A stretch of 64,000 bases of DNA, taken from assembly GCA_905221605.1 (NCBI GenBank), contig CAJNDS010001957.1, positions 43,242 through 107,241 of the forward strand. Direction: 5' to 3'. The translations under genes were made by a program, and so were the position numbers. This stretch comes from Symbiodinium natans (taxonomy: Eukaryota > Sar > Dinophyceae > Suessiales > Symbiodiniaceae). Position 1 is the stretch's first letter. Every line of letters begins with the position of its first letter. The notes beneath the pieces were generated by a model. It saw only the letters and a list, made by a program, of their open reading frames with translations. It had not been told where the DNA came from and searched no databases. Shown piece after piece: positions 1-13,200 of this stretch.

Positions 1-3000
1 TGCGCCGCTCCACAATCCTACCAGTTCCTCAGCCCGCCGCGTGGGGCCCCTCAGAGCCGAAGCACCCGGCCCCTTGTAAGGCAAAGCCTGTATTTGGGGG
101 CATTTGGAGCTTAGGGCTCGTGGCCGTCCTCTTGCAAGAGAGGACGCTACGGAGCTTGGTAAATACGGCGCGCTGTTGCACACAGCTTCATCCCTTCTTC
201 CACACAGCTGGCACGCATCAAGAGCTCTCCCTTGTGCCTTTGAGGTCAAACCAAAGGTCACATGGGGGTTTCCGAAAATAGGGGTACCCTCTTGGGGGGC
301 TCCTAGAATAAGGATTAGATTAGTTTGGGGTATATTAAGGGTACCCCTCTTGGGGGGCATGCGCATATGATCGACCCATGAGGCAGCGACAGGCTGCTGG
401 GTAAAAAGCCACGGTCCAGAGTGCGAAGGCGGCGGACACCGTCATGGGCTCCTACTAAACAACGCCAACCGCAGCTTTTTCTGCCCAATCCCTTTCCCTC
501 TGATGACCTGTCGGTGACTCCGTGTGGCTCCGGCACGCAGGCTGGATAGCCGCACCCTCTCGGGTCCTGACGTCTTCCTGTCCTCGATACAGCTCGGCCC
601 ACACCGCAGGAATCCTGACGCAACATCGAAGCAGCTGCCAGGACGAGGGCACTGCCACCTGCAGCTGCCGTCTGAGCTGAACAAAACCCCAGAACACCTC
701 CGCAAACCGCAGCTTCTGCGACAACCTTGCCGGTACCGTGGCTTGCTTTGGCTCCTCCGGAAGTCTCACGTGCCAACTCACGAGAGCATCATCGTCGTAA
801 CGTGCCGGAACTCGGGCAGCACACCTTCGGTGGCAGTCCCGGAAACTGAGACGCTTGCTGACTAACGTCCGAGAGCTCTGGGACCTTAAGCGCATCTGCG
901 ACTCAAGCGCCACGCGCTTAAAAAGGAATGTCTTCTTTTCACAGGAGAAGGCAGATTTGGGGCACGCATGTGCTGCGAGGTCCGAGGCCCTCATGCCACA
1001 GACCTTCAGGGAGCTCGAAAGTGGCCTTCTGGGGGTTCATAGGGTGGGGACACTTAAAGTCACTTACCGGCCTTCTGACGACTCGCCTCTGCGCCGCACA
1101 CACTGAAGCACCCTGTCTCCGCGTCCGTTTTATTGTCAAAGTTGAAAGCAGAGTCGGCTCAAGTCTGCTGAAAGAGCAGAAGTCCGACAGTCACCACACT
1201 CACCGGCACACTCCGTGGCTTCTCAAGAACGCCTCCTGGCCCTCAAGATGTGACGGCTTACGCACATCCACGTCTCTCCCCGCAACTGCACTGTGAGCCT
1301 GGCCCCGGCAGGCCCGAAGGAACGGGGACCTCGGCCTGATTCGGGAAGCTCAGCGCGAAGGGTGCCAAGAGCTCGAAGTCTCCATCGGCCAGGCAGTGCT
1401 TTGGGTCCATCAGAACCGGGTGCTTGGGCGGGGCAGAACTGGAACCCAGACTCAGCCAGCACGCGACGACTTCGGCGGGCTCTGTGAGGCCCTGCAGTCG
1501 AAGCGAAGGTTCGGGGGACCTTGCCACCGAAACCTGTCGGGCTTGGAAGAGCTCGGCATCTTCCAGGCCATCACCCCAGTCTTCTGGTGAACATGGGGCT
1601 AGTCTACATCCCAGAAAACACCGGAGTGAGAAAGGAAACTTGGGCAAAAGCCGGAGGGCGCCCGAGGCCCACAAGCTGAAGCCACCGAAAGAGCCCCAAG
1701 AACCCTCTTCTTTTGGCTCAAAGGACTGCTTCAACAAGGGCATTCCTGGCAACCTCCCGAAGATCCTCTTGCGTCTACAGGAGATCCAAGAGGGGCTCAA
1801 CAAGCAGAAGGCCCACCAGAATCGTTTTGAAGTTTCGCATGGCCTCCTCTTCTGGGAGGCATGGAGTCTTCAGGCGAAGGCGGATCTGACCTTGAAGGGC
1901 TCGAAGTTTGACATGGCTACGGCTATGGTCTGCCTGTCATGGTTCTTTGAGAGGAAATAACGGTGGGCCCGTGGTGCGACGCACCTGACCTTGGGATTTG
2001 CGGCGCTGAAACCAACCATCGAATCTTGAGATCATCTCACCGACGCCTTTCCGGGAGATTGAAACAAGAGGGCCAAGAAGGACTTATGAGCTTAGGTTGC
2101 AAGACTTAGGGGGGTCGCGCCCTACCGCTATGCTACTTGCTCAGAGGTTCCGCGACGTAGCTCGCGTCTGCGCAATGCAAGGGCGAAGCCGTGTGCTTAG
2201 GAGCCGCACAGATTCTGTTAGAATCGCCCGCGCGAGGGATCTACCGATCTTGTCAGCCCCGAGGTACGTCTGCGGCGCCCAAATCCGCCCCGCATTCTCG
2301 TGAACCCCTTTCAAGCTGACTCCTGAAACATCGGCATTTCTCATCTGCCAGCAGCGATGTGGTGATGACTCCCAAGCAAAACTCTTCTGAGCGACAGTTT
2401 CAAGGGGCGAAGCGGCGAAGGAACTCTTGAATTGTCCTCGAAGTCGCACGACACCGGGCTCACCACCCAGCAAGGCCGAGTCCTCCCGAAATGGGGCCCG
2501 TGCAGTCCCTGCAGCCTCAGCCGAGCTCGCGCTTCTGTGCAGCACGGAGGCTCGGGGCTTCAAGGGCTCGGAGTGTAGGGCTTCAGGGTTCAGGGGGTGT
2601 GTTTTTGCCTTTTTTGGAGCTCCTTTCTCCTCAGAATCCCCCGGGCCTGAAAGAGCCGGAGCTTGAGCTTGGGCCCTCGCTGGGCGCCAGGCTCTCTCCC
2701 AAACCCGAACATCCCTAAAACCCTCTGCGGAACCCTAAGGAAGTTGAATGTAGGGGTTTAAGGGTTTTTTGCGGTTGTAAGATCCCAAACCCCTGAGAAG
2801 CCATAAAACGGGCCGGCGGGGGGGGGGCGACCTCGAGGCACTTGGTGAAATTTCCAGTGGCTCAGTATGGCACAAGGATCGACAAAACTTCGGCTGTGGC
2901 AGGAGCCTCGCCGGTGGAAGTCCGTGGCCACAAGGGGAGTTGCGCTCCCTTTCTCGGGCACTTGCCTCAGGCAGCTCTTTTTACTAGGGAGCTGCTTGAA

Positions 3001-6000
3001 TCTCAGCTCTACTAGGGAGCTGCTTGCAATCTCTTCGTCTTGGCCCTGCTAAGTTCCCGAGCCTGCCGAGCTCCGCACTTAGCAAACCTGCAGTAACTGT
3101 CACAAGGTCGGGGGCGAAACGTGCAGCACACGTCCGGAGCCAAAAAATCCAAAGAAGCACCCGTGCAGCCTCGTCACCATCGAGGCATCTTTGAGGTGGG
3201 CTCCGAAGCCGCGCCGGAGATGCCGAGCGCGACGAAGCCCACCGGCCCCGAGTCCCGGCAAGCTCTGGGGCAGCCGGATTCTCAGCGAGAAGCTCTTCAG
3301 CTGAGATCCGGGGAGGTCCAGCCACTCACAGCCAGCTAATGTATGGGGAGCAGCCGGGCCACAGAGCTCCAAACTGCAAACTGGACTCGCAAACCCCCGA
3401 GATCCCCGAACCTCGGGAACCTCGGGAACCTCGACTGTGTGGATGACCAGGAGCGAGGGCGTATCATGGCGTATCTCACAGCCACCAGCTCAAGCCTCTC
3501 GGACTGGAGTCCACACGAAGGAAGCTGTTGGAGTGAGGCCTGGATTTTCTTTTCCTGCCCTCTCACATGCCCCAACCACCAAAGTAGGCACGAAGAGACC
3601 ATGAAAGGCTCGGACGCGCGGAAGCTGTTGCAAGAGCATTAGAAGTAGAAGTGCTGGTTTTGAGGTTCGAAAGGAGGCTCCCAGACCGCCTCCTTCTGGG
3701 AGGAGCGTGTGTGATGTGTGTGGAGCACTCGCTGGCTGATCATTTCCCGCTTTGTGCCGTGGACACCCATTATTTGGGCATTCCGGACTATGATCTCAGC
3801 CTTCGCCTCGTCGGAGCCTTGTGTGCTCGCTTGCAGCCCTTCCTTCCAAAAGCCCGGGCGCTGAATGCAAAGGCCGTGCTTGCAATTGAGTTCTGCAAGT
3901 GCTTCAACGCTCGCGACTCATCTGGGCACTGATAGATGCTCAAGAGCTGCCCGACCATGCAACTTTGCGACCTCGTCTCAGAGCTGCGCGGGTAAAGGCC
4001 ACACAGGCCCACCTGCGGCGTGGACGCTACAGGCAAGCGAGGGGTCTGTAAAGATCCGTCTTGGGATGTGTGAGCGCCAAGAGGGGCTCTGGAACCATCA
4101 GGCAACTCTCAGGAACCGTCAACGGAGCCTCAGGCTCAGGGCCTGCTTAGAAACAGCCCCAAACAGCTGGGAGGTGTTTCGAACCGTCGGAGCTACTTTA
4201 CTAGTGCCTAGCTCATGTAGGATTCAAAGTTCGAAGCACCGAATGGGTCTTGAGATTACTGTGACGGGTTCTTGAAACCAGGAAACGCAAGGACTGACAC
4301 CCTGCGTTAAACAAACCGCCGGGCACTCTATAAGATCCAACTCAGAGCATCAGGCGGTCACTGGCCTCCCGAGGTTTCACAGGGTTCCAACGGAATTTAC
4401 AGAGGATCTGGGTCCGACTCGCCGAGTCCCGAAGCTGAGCAAGAGGGGCAGACTTGTAAGCAGGACACCCTGCAAGCTTGGGCCGCCTAGCTTTGGTGGC
4501 CTAGCCGCCTAGCCCCGTTCAGTGAGACCCAGGCACCGACTGCCCACCTATCTGTGAACTTCTCACGGCTTCGTCCGTCGAGGGCACATCTCTAGGCTGA
4601 AAAGTGCGAGGCTCTCAAGCAAAGACCAAAAGCTCAGGAACTTGCGCCCCGCCTGCCTGCGGAAAGCCGCGCCAGCCCTGTTCCGCGCCTTCTGCGCTTT
4701 GCGCTTCTGGATCCCGGGTGCCCGCAAGCAGGCGAGAAGGGCAACGCAAATACCGTGCCAAAGAGGCCGCGCCGGACTGAAATGGGCACCGTTCCTTGCA
4801 GGCTTCGAGCAAAAAGAGCTCCTGATCCAACCTACTTTCCCACTTTCGGGGGGCGACCGACTTCCATTGCCTTCCTCTGGGTTTTCGCGGGCCTCCGTGT
4901 CATAAAAGCTGCAAGCAGTGGCAAGACTCCGCTCGACAAGGGCCCTGTCCGAAGCCGATAGAAGCCCGACATCTTCGGGGCTACCTTGTCTTCAAGATGC
5001 CTGCGACTCTCAAAACGGCGATTACGTACAGCTGCGGCGCGACAGATTGAGGGAGCTCCCGGCACATCCGCCCATGCGCTGACGAGGAGAAGCAAACGCT
5101 TCAGCCGCAGAAGCCCAGCAGCAACAGGGCAGAGACAGCACGATGCGACAGCCTGCTGCACCTGGACCTTCTGCACCTTCTGCACCTTCTGCAGCTTCTG
5201 CGCCTTCACCCTCTGATAAAGCTTCCCACGAGCCGTTCGAAGCAGAGACCTCAGCCCAGCTTTGCAAGCACATGCGTGCATAGCCCGGCAGGCCGCAAGC
5301 AACATGTCAGCGCGTCAACACGCGTCAGCATCTCACATAGAGGCCGCCATAGGCCCGAAGGGCGCCGAGCACCCAAGAGAATCGATGCAAACCCCAAGGT
5401 CGGCCCTGTCTGCGGGCCCATGGTCTCAACATCCTCGAAAGGCTGCAACTCAGGGACTTGTGCTGGTAGAGACCAGTCAAACTAGGGCGCGCTGGCGCGA
5501 ACGGAGGCGCAGATGGACTTTGGCACTGCCTGCAGAGACTTTGAGCGCGTGCCCGTGGCGTGGTGTTGCATCAAGAAGCACGGGCCGTGAGAGCACACGG
5601 CTGCCTTATTCTGCCTTATTTTGCCTTGCATTGCATAGACAATGTCTCTCGCAGGACACTCAGGACAGTGCGGAGAACACCGTCTCGCAAGCAGATGGGG
5701 CAAAAGCTGCTAGGCTATCATCCTGCTCCACGAAGCAAGCATGGCCCTCATGGCCCTCCGTGATCTCATGAGGCTGGCATGGTGTCAGCCCTAGTGAAAT
5801 CTGCTCCGAAGCCTTGAAGTTCTGGGAAGAAGGACTACAAGCGCGCTCCCGAAAGCCTTGACAGGAGAAATGGAGCAGAGGTATGCCCAGGAAGTCCGCA
5901 GAAAGCCTGTGGCAGGGCGACCACAACCATCAGACACACACTGCCTGCTTTCTTGAGGCCTGATGGCCCGCCACACCCGCCCGTGTTCTTCAAAGCTATG

Positions 6001-6194
6001 CAGGCTTTTGACATCTTCCCGTCATCCCAGTTAAGGAAACCCGCCCCCTAGAAACGTCCGAGAACGATGGAGACAAGGCAGCCCAGAGACTGGCTGCTTC
6101 GGGTTCCGGTAGCTGGGGGCTACGACGAGCGCAGTCCATCACGACAGCACAGTCACTTAGCCAGCCAGTCTTGGTGCGTCCACTGCTATTCTAG
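1..6194. other. GC-rich stretch, no gene recognised
   Basis: Many short overlapping open frames occur on both strands, as expected from GC-rich sequence, but I recognise no protein family, signal peptide or convincing exon with splice sites. A trinucleotide-flavoured short repeat (CTTCTGCAC-like, near 5165-5205) and a triple GGGAACCTC repeat near 3415-3432 are the only local structures I noticed. With exons as small as those seen elsewhere in this window, unrecognised exons could be present. Confidence 0.5.
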
Positions 6195-6272
6195 AACCCT
6201 AAGCCCTAAGCCCTAAACCCTAAACCCTAAACCCTGAACCCTAAACCCTAAACCCTAAACCCTACTAACCCT
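6195..6272 (+). repeat. Interstitial telomere-like array (CCCTAAA)n
   Basis: About eleven heptamers of CCCTAAA with variants CCCTAAG and CCCTGAA, ending in an imperfect copy. This is the plant/alga-type telomere motif in an internal position. One of about sixteen such arrays in the window. Confidence 0.9.
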
Positions 6273-9200
6273 GGCACTGTGTGTCGCAACGAGGCTGGGA
6301 CCGACCTTTGAGTACTCCCGTGGAGTGCACCAGCAGCCCCACAGACTTCGAAGACTTCTAAGAACGCAACCTAGGCATCCCCGACATCTCCGAGTCCGAA
6401 GGCTCCACAGCCATCTGGGCACCTTCCGTGCGGGAACACCTATGAAAGCAGCTTTTTGCCCGCCGAAATCTGGGGCTGTGAGTTTTACGGAGCTCGGTGC
6501 CGTGGCAAAGGAGGCAGCCTCTACTGTGGGTAGTTCCTATATGTTGCCTTCGCCACTATGGACATGCGAAACGAGATGGAGCAACTCTCAAAGGCGTTTC
6601 TAGCCCAAAAGGCCCAAACTTCGGCTGCGCATCGGAAGGAGTTGGGGCGGCGCTCCCAGGGCCCCTCCCCGTGGCGGCGCTCCCCCGCAAGTCGGGCGGC
6701 GCTTCTTCGGCTCAAACCTCTTGGGCGAAGTTCGGTGAGAATTTCTCAGATGCCTATGAAGGCGAGGTTTCTGAGACTGTGAAAGAGCACAGAGGGGAGC
6801 CTGGGGAGCCCGGGTCAGCCCATGTCCTCTCTCGATCTACGGAGGGCGGGGGGCAGCACAAAGCTGAGAAAGCCAAGGGTGGGTCCTCTTCTTACCAAAG
6901 AGCCCCATCTCTTAGCGCCAGGCTTTGAACCTTTTGCACACGGACAACTTTACTGGGAGTTCATGGCCAAGTTTCCAGTCACGACGACTAAGCAAGAACC
7001 ACAGATTGTGGTTGGTGGCTCTTTTCCGCAGGGTTTGGGCTTGCGATCCATTTTGTGACCCGGCTCTTGTACTGCACCCCTAGATGTCTTCTGGCCATCA
7101 GTCTGCTCCCTGACCGCCTGTCCCACGCGCCCAAGCTTCTGGAAAGTCAGAAGCCCCAACCGTAACCCACATCCGGACCACCCCTATGGTTCTGTATGGG
7201 GAGAGAGTGGGGTCTTCCAAAAAGGATCAGCCCTCTGTTCCACGAAGGGAGTGATTGGAACATCTGCTGCATCGAAGCCGCTGATATCGGACATCGTCGG
7301 GCCAAGAACACTGTTAAGGCAAACGAGGTCCTGAAGAGAGCATTCGGGATATTTCCCCGTGCGGTGCACGAGCACGTGGCATGTAACTGCGCCTCAAAGG
7401 CATTCTCGACAACTCACGAACGCTGCAGGCAACTCTTCCTGCGATGGGTTAAGGCCAGCATCGGCCAAGAGGCCCTCGCAAAGTGCTGCGTCGCTCAGGA
7501 AGGGCTCCAGACTCCTATACTGCTGCAACGAAAAGAGCTTACATATGGCACTACTCCTGCACCCTAAACCCGAATCGACCGTCTACTCCGTCCGCTGCTG
7601 CCTGGCACAGAACACTGTGGCACATTGTCAAGCCCCCTAAACCCCGACCCATCCCTTAACCATTAACCCATAGCTCTGGGCGGCGACAGCACATCTGAAC
7701 TCACAGAGCCAGCAGACCAACTGCTGCAAAGTTAGACGCTGGCCTTGCCGTCACCTGTTGCCTATCGCGATCCGCCTTGCTTCAGCAGTGGACGACCAGA
7801 TGACAGTGTGACACATGACGGGATTCTCATGAGCTGGTACCCAAGTCAACACGGAGAGCGCGGACCGGAACAACAGCTGCACATGCTGTCAGTGAGCTAC
7901 CACACTGCGCAGGACACACTGCACAGGCATCGCAAGCATCAGAGTCGAGGGAAGCTGTCACCAGCCACAAAGCACAGATTCAGAGCTGTCCCTCATACAG
8001 ACAACGCCCAGCCGGCACGAAGGGCCGCCTTCTAGCCGTTCTGCCTCTCTGGAGGACCTGATCTGCAACCGAATAGGTGGTGACCGCAAGAGACCGTAAG
8101 CGTGGAGCAAGAGATTGAAGACTGCTACTGCTGGTAGGCTGCAGAGTCGGTTGCGCCATCTACCCAAGCAGAAGAGAAGCTCCGATGGCTACAAGAGATG
8201 AGTCTACAGCGCGGGTCACTGCAGCTCAATGCTTCCGGCTGCTTGGAGCCGAGGATCCTCGTACCCCATGCACCAGCTCCCGATGCCCATCTTCTGCACC
8301 TTCATCCTGGGCTCACGCGAGTATGCGATGTCCTCATGCGAGTCTGCGATGCAAAATGTCGGACTCTGCCTTTCTGGACGTGCCTTAAGCCTTGGTGAGA
8401 CGGCTGTCGACGTCCAAGTCACCTGCTCTTGGGGAGGGCATGCTTTCCCCGCTCTGCAGCAAGGAACAGCCCAGAAAGTGCAGACAATGTCGGCCCAACT
8501 TTAGCTTGGCTTGAAGCCCTGAGGCCTTAAGACTTAAGAAAGCTCATCATGTTTGCGGCCTTTTCAGCACAGCAAGAGCTGCTGCAGCCCCTCGAACTCA
8601 ACAAAGTCCGGCACCCCTAGGCTACGCCACGCTACTCGTGGTCGCTGGGGGAGTTTGTGCCGTTTGTGCCCTGCCCATGCCCAGGAACTGCGTTGCTGCC
8701 GAGGCTGCAAGAATGCTGAGCAAACAGGGCTCTGCTGAAGCCCCACGCAACCTTGCCTAAAGCTCTCTCTCTCTTAGGTGCTTGGGAGACTTACGCATGC
8801 AGATTCAAAAAGTCTGGGAAGCTGCAGTCCTGGGTCCAGCTCGCCTGCTCCCTCAAAAGAATCAGTACACAGACGGGCTCCTCTTCACACCCTCTTCGTG
8901 AAGGTGCGGAGGACCTGTCAGCCGCTGCCTGGCGCAGTTCACCCGAGTCCTTGGGACCCTGACCCTTCTCGCACTCAATTGCCCATGATGTGGCAGAACA
9001 GCTACGCAACAGAGGACAACAACTTGGCGCCTACCCTTCCTTTCACCCCCGGATGCTTCATCAGGGCCAGTGAGAAGCCCTCAAGTGCAAAGGTGCTGGA
9101 CGGGGAAAAGTGGAACACCTGAAGCAGACAAGGTCTGAAGTGCTGAAGGGGATTCTGCCTTCCGTCTCTCAGGACTTCATCTTCCGGTCTCAGAGGAGTG

Positions 9201-9348
9201 CTCACAGGATGGTCCTCTAATGGGTCACGTCACGCGCGGGCATGAGGCGCACAAAACCGCATGAAAGACGTCCCAGCGATCGCGCCTGAAGCTCAAGGTT
9301 GCTCAGGGCCGACACGAGGCCCAGGAATGGGCAGCATGAGGCAGAAAA
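6273..9348. other. No gene recognised
   Basis: GC-rich sequence with only short open frames on both strands. I see no recognisable domain and no obvious repeat. Confidence 0.4.
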
Positions 9349-9412
9349 GGGTTTAGGGTGTAGGGTTTAGGGTTTTGGGTTTTGGGTTTTGGGTTCAGGG
9401 TTTAGGGTTCAG
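9349..9412 (+). repeat. Degenerate telomere-like array (TTTAGGG/TTTTGGG)
   Basis: Mixed heptamers TTTAGGG, TTTTGGG and TTCAGGG, in the opposite orientation to the array at 6195. The variants suggest an old, drifting array. Confidence 0.85.
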
Positions 9413-10133
9413 AGGAAGCCAGAAACAAGTAGATGGCGCAGCAAAGCCCGCTCTGGTGAATTGCTTCGACACCTCATCCTCTGCGCCTCAGGTCCGAAGC
9501 CAACAGAAACCAAGGACTTCTCGCTCTGCCGTCTTAACTCAATAACGGGGGCTCGCTTGTAACACAACTCAGAGTATTCATTAGAGGTGCTCAAATTGGT
9601 TTTGGGTTGGAGAGCAGTTTCAGCAGTAGGCTATGCCTTCTTGTGCTCCTACACATCAAAACCGATGACCAAGCCAACAAATGTTGGAAGCAAACCTTCG
9701 CACCTTCACCGGTCGACGTCGACGGCAAGGCTGAAGAAAGGCAAGATGCTGGTAAAGCATGTAGTGGAGACCTCTCGTCCTAGATCCCGCCTTCCGGCTT
9801 TATTGGTCTACCTTTGTGCAGGGGGTCCTCACCGTCAGGTAAGTTGTCCGAGTACGCGAGGGCGAGTGCTCAGGTGCTAGCACGGTCCAAGGCACGGCAC
9901 CAACAGGATCCGCCCTTGAATTTCCGAAACGGACTCGCGCATGGGATGACGGTGCCAAGGTCGAGAATACAAACGTTTATGAGACTCATGGCCTGCGAAG
10001 TCTGAGCAACAGAACCAGCAAGAGGAGTCTTTGCTTGTGGGTGGTCTGGCAGATGAAAGCGAGACTCGAAACCGAGCGCTCCGGTAGGGAACGGACCTGG
10101 GGCTCTTTCATGCGCGTCACCGGGTGTTCCATC
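9413..10133. other. No gene recognised
   Basis: Short open frames only; nothing that I can support as a feature. Confidence 0.4.
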
Positions 10134-10212
10134 GGCTTAGGGCTTCTATTGGGGTTTATGTGCGTTTATAGGTTTATGGGTGTTAGGGAGGGTTTAGGGT
10201 TTTAGGGCTTCA
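10134..10212 (+). repeat. Strongly degenerate telomere-like tract
   Basis: Scattered TTTAGGG and TTAGGG pieces among TTTATGG and GTTTATAGG variants, just left of the 0.95-kb tandem array. It may be a decayed telomeric array. Confidence 0.6.
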
Positions 10213-10254
10213 TGACGAAGATTGCCTGACCTGACGCGCGGCAATGGGGCAGCC

Positions 10255-13200
10255 AAGCCGCTGCACCCGTCGGACTGGCAGAACGAGAACCCTCTGACAA
10301 ACATGGTGCCGACACACAGAACTGGAGGCTACGCTACTCGGAATGATCAACGCGGGCAACAAGCGCTGACCGCTGAACATCAAGGCGCAAGACAAGCGTT
10401 CTCCTGCTCATGTGCCCTCCGCCGCCGCGGCACCCAACACATCTTCTGACAAGAAGGGCTCTAAGGCTCAGCTGGGGGAAGCCGGTCAGGGGGCGAACAG
10501 AGGGGCTGGTTTCTGCGGCCCTATAGCGCAGCATCGCCTGCATGTGCAAGTACCTGACACCAACCCGCCGACTGTGAGTATCGTGGCGGTCCGGGAAACT
10601 TGACACGTCAGAATGGCAGAACACAAACAAGAAAGAAACTGAGACTTCGTTCCACTACACACTCGCACCTCCCCGCTCTTGTTCACCTGGGCCTCCAACG
10701 CGTGGTCTAGCCCTGCGTCCGGGCTTGGCATGAGATTTTGGCCACGGATCGTGACACATCTAGTTTCCGCCGCTTCTGTCGCGGTTGCGACGCCTGGCGG
10801 GCCCCAATGCTGGAACTACGACATTACGACATGGTCAGCACAGGCCGCAGACCCGTGAGAATCGTGACTTGGTCGGACAGTATGCTGACTGAGTCAGATG
10901 GTATGTCGACCCAAGCCGACTCACCTAGAAAACGCTTTGTGCTGGAATGCCATAAACTGCGGAGTCTTTGCTAGGTGTGGGCGCTTGGGTATCAGTTTCA
11001 AGAAGCTTCTCACGATCATTGATTGCTCGTTAACCTTCCCCTTCCGACAAGCGAATGTTGACATGGCAGAACAGTCGTTTGATGCATGACGGAAGCACGA
11101 CATCTGCAACTGTAAGCCCGATCGTGACCCTTCTGCTTCCTGCAAAAAGCAAACACTTGGTGCATGAGCCTCTGGGCGGGAATGGCCTAACCAGGGCTGC
11201 CGCTGCCGCTGCACCCGTCGGACTGGCAGAACGAAGAACCCTCTGACAAACATGGTGCCGACACACAGAACTGGAGGCTACGCTACTCGGAATGATCAAC
11301 GCGGGCAACAAGCGCTGACCGCTGAACATCAAGGCGCAAGACAAGCGTTCTCCTGCTCATGTGCCCTCCGCCGCCGCGGCACCCAACACATCTTCTGACA
11401 AGAAGGGCTCTAAGGCTCAGCTGGGGGAAGCCGGTCAGGGGGCGAACAGAGGGGCTGGTTTCTGCGGCCCTATAGCGCAGCATCGCCTGCATGTGCAAGT
11501 ACCTGACACCAACCCGCCGACTGTGAGTATCGTGGCGGTCCGGGAAACTTGACACGTCAGAATGGCAGAACACAAACAAGAAAGAAACTGAGACTTCGTT
11601 CCACTACACACCCGCACCTCCCCGCTCTTGTTCATTTGGGCCTCCAACGCGTGGTCTAGGTTTGCGTCCGGGCTTGGCATGAGATTTTGGCCACGGACCG
11701 TGACACATCTAGTTTCCGCCGCTTCTGTCGCGGTTGCGAGGCCTGGCGGGCCCCAATGCTGGAACTACGACACTACGACATGGTCAGCACAGGCCGCAGA
11801 CCCGTGAGAATCGTGACTTGGTCGGACAGTATGCTGACTGAGTCGGATGGTATGTCGACCCAAGCCGACTCACCTAGAAAACGCTTTGTGCTGGAATGCC
11901 ATAAACTGCGGAGTCTTTGCTAGGTGTGGCCGCTTGGGTATCAGTTTCAAAAAGCTTCTCACAATCGTTGATTGCTCGTTAACCTTCCCCTTCCGACAAG
12001 CGATTGCTGACATGGCAGAACACTCGTTTGATGCATGACGGAAGCACGACATCTGCAACTGTAAGCCCGATCGTGACCCTTCTGCTTCCTGCAGGCAGTA
12101 GACCTGAGCTTCATCCACACCCACTTGGCGCAGCATGCATGGGCCACTGGGCGAGAATGGCTTGACCGGGGCTCCCAGCATCTCGGACCATTGGCACGCC
12201 ACTGCCGCTGCATGCGTCAGAATGGCAGAACGCTCACAAACATGACGCTGAAACTCAGAACTGGAGGCTACGCTCCTCGGAATGATCAACGAGGGCAACA
12301 AGTGTTGACCGCTGAACATCAGCTGGGGGAAGCCGTCAAGGGGCGAACAGAGGGGCTGGTTTCAGCCGCCGCCCTACAGCTCAGCATCGCACCAAAGCGC
12401 CGACTGTGAATATCGTGGACCATTCGCACAGCACTGCCACAGTCCGGGACACTTGACACGTCAGACTGACAGAACACCAAAAGGAAAGAAGCTGAGACTG
12501 CGCTCCACTACACACGCGCACCTCTCCAAGCCTGCCAAGCCGACTCGCCTAGAAAGCGTTCGATGCTGGATTGCCATGAACTGCGGAGTCTTTGCTAGGT
12601 TTGGGCACTTGGTGCAGCGTGCGTGGGCCACTGGGCGGGAATGGCCTGACCAAGGCGGCCGGTATCTCGGACCATTGGCACGCCACTGCTGCTGCACCCG
12701 TCGGAATGGCAGAACGAAGAACCCTCCCACAAACATGGCGCTGAGACCCAGAACTGGAGGCTACGCTACTCGGAATGATCAACGCGGGCAACAAGCGTTG
12801 ACCGCTGAACATCATGGCGCAAGAAAAGCGTTCTCCTGCTCATGTGCCCTCCGCAGCCAACACATCTTCTGACAAGAAGGGCTCTAAGGCTCAGCTGGGG
12901 GAAGCCGGTCAGGGGTCGAACAGAGGGGCTGGTTTCAGCTGCGGCCCTATAGGCCCTATAGCGTGTCATCGCCTGCATGTGCAAATACCTGACACCAACC
13001 CGCCGAATGTGAGTATCGTGGACCATTCGCATGCCAGTGCCACGGTCCGGGAAGCTTGACATGTCAGAATGACAGAACACAAACAAGAAAGAAACTGAGA
13101 CTTCGTTCCACTACACACTCGCACCTCCCCGCTCTTGTTCACCTGGGCCTCCAACACGTGGTCTAGGCCTGCGGCTTGGCATGAGATGTTGGCCACGGAT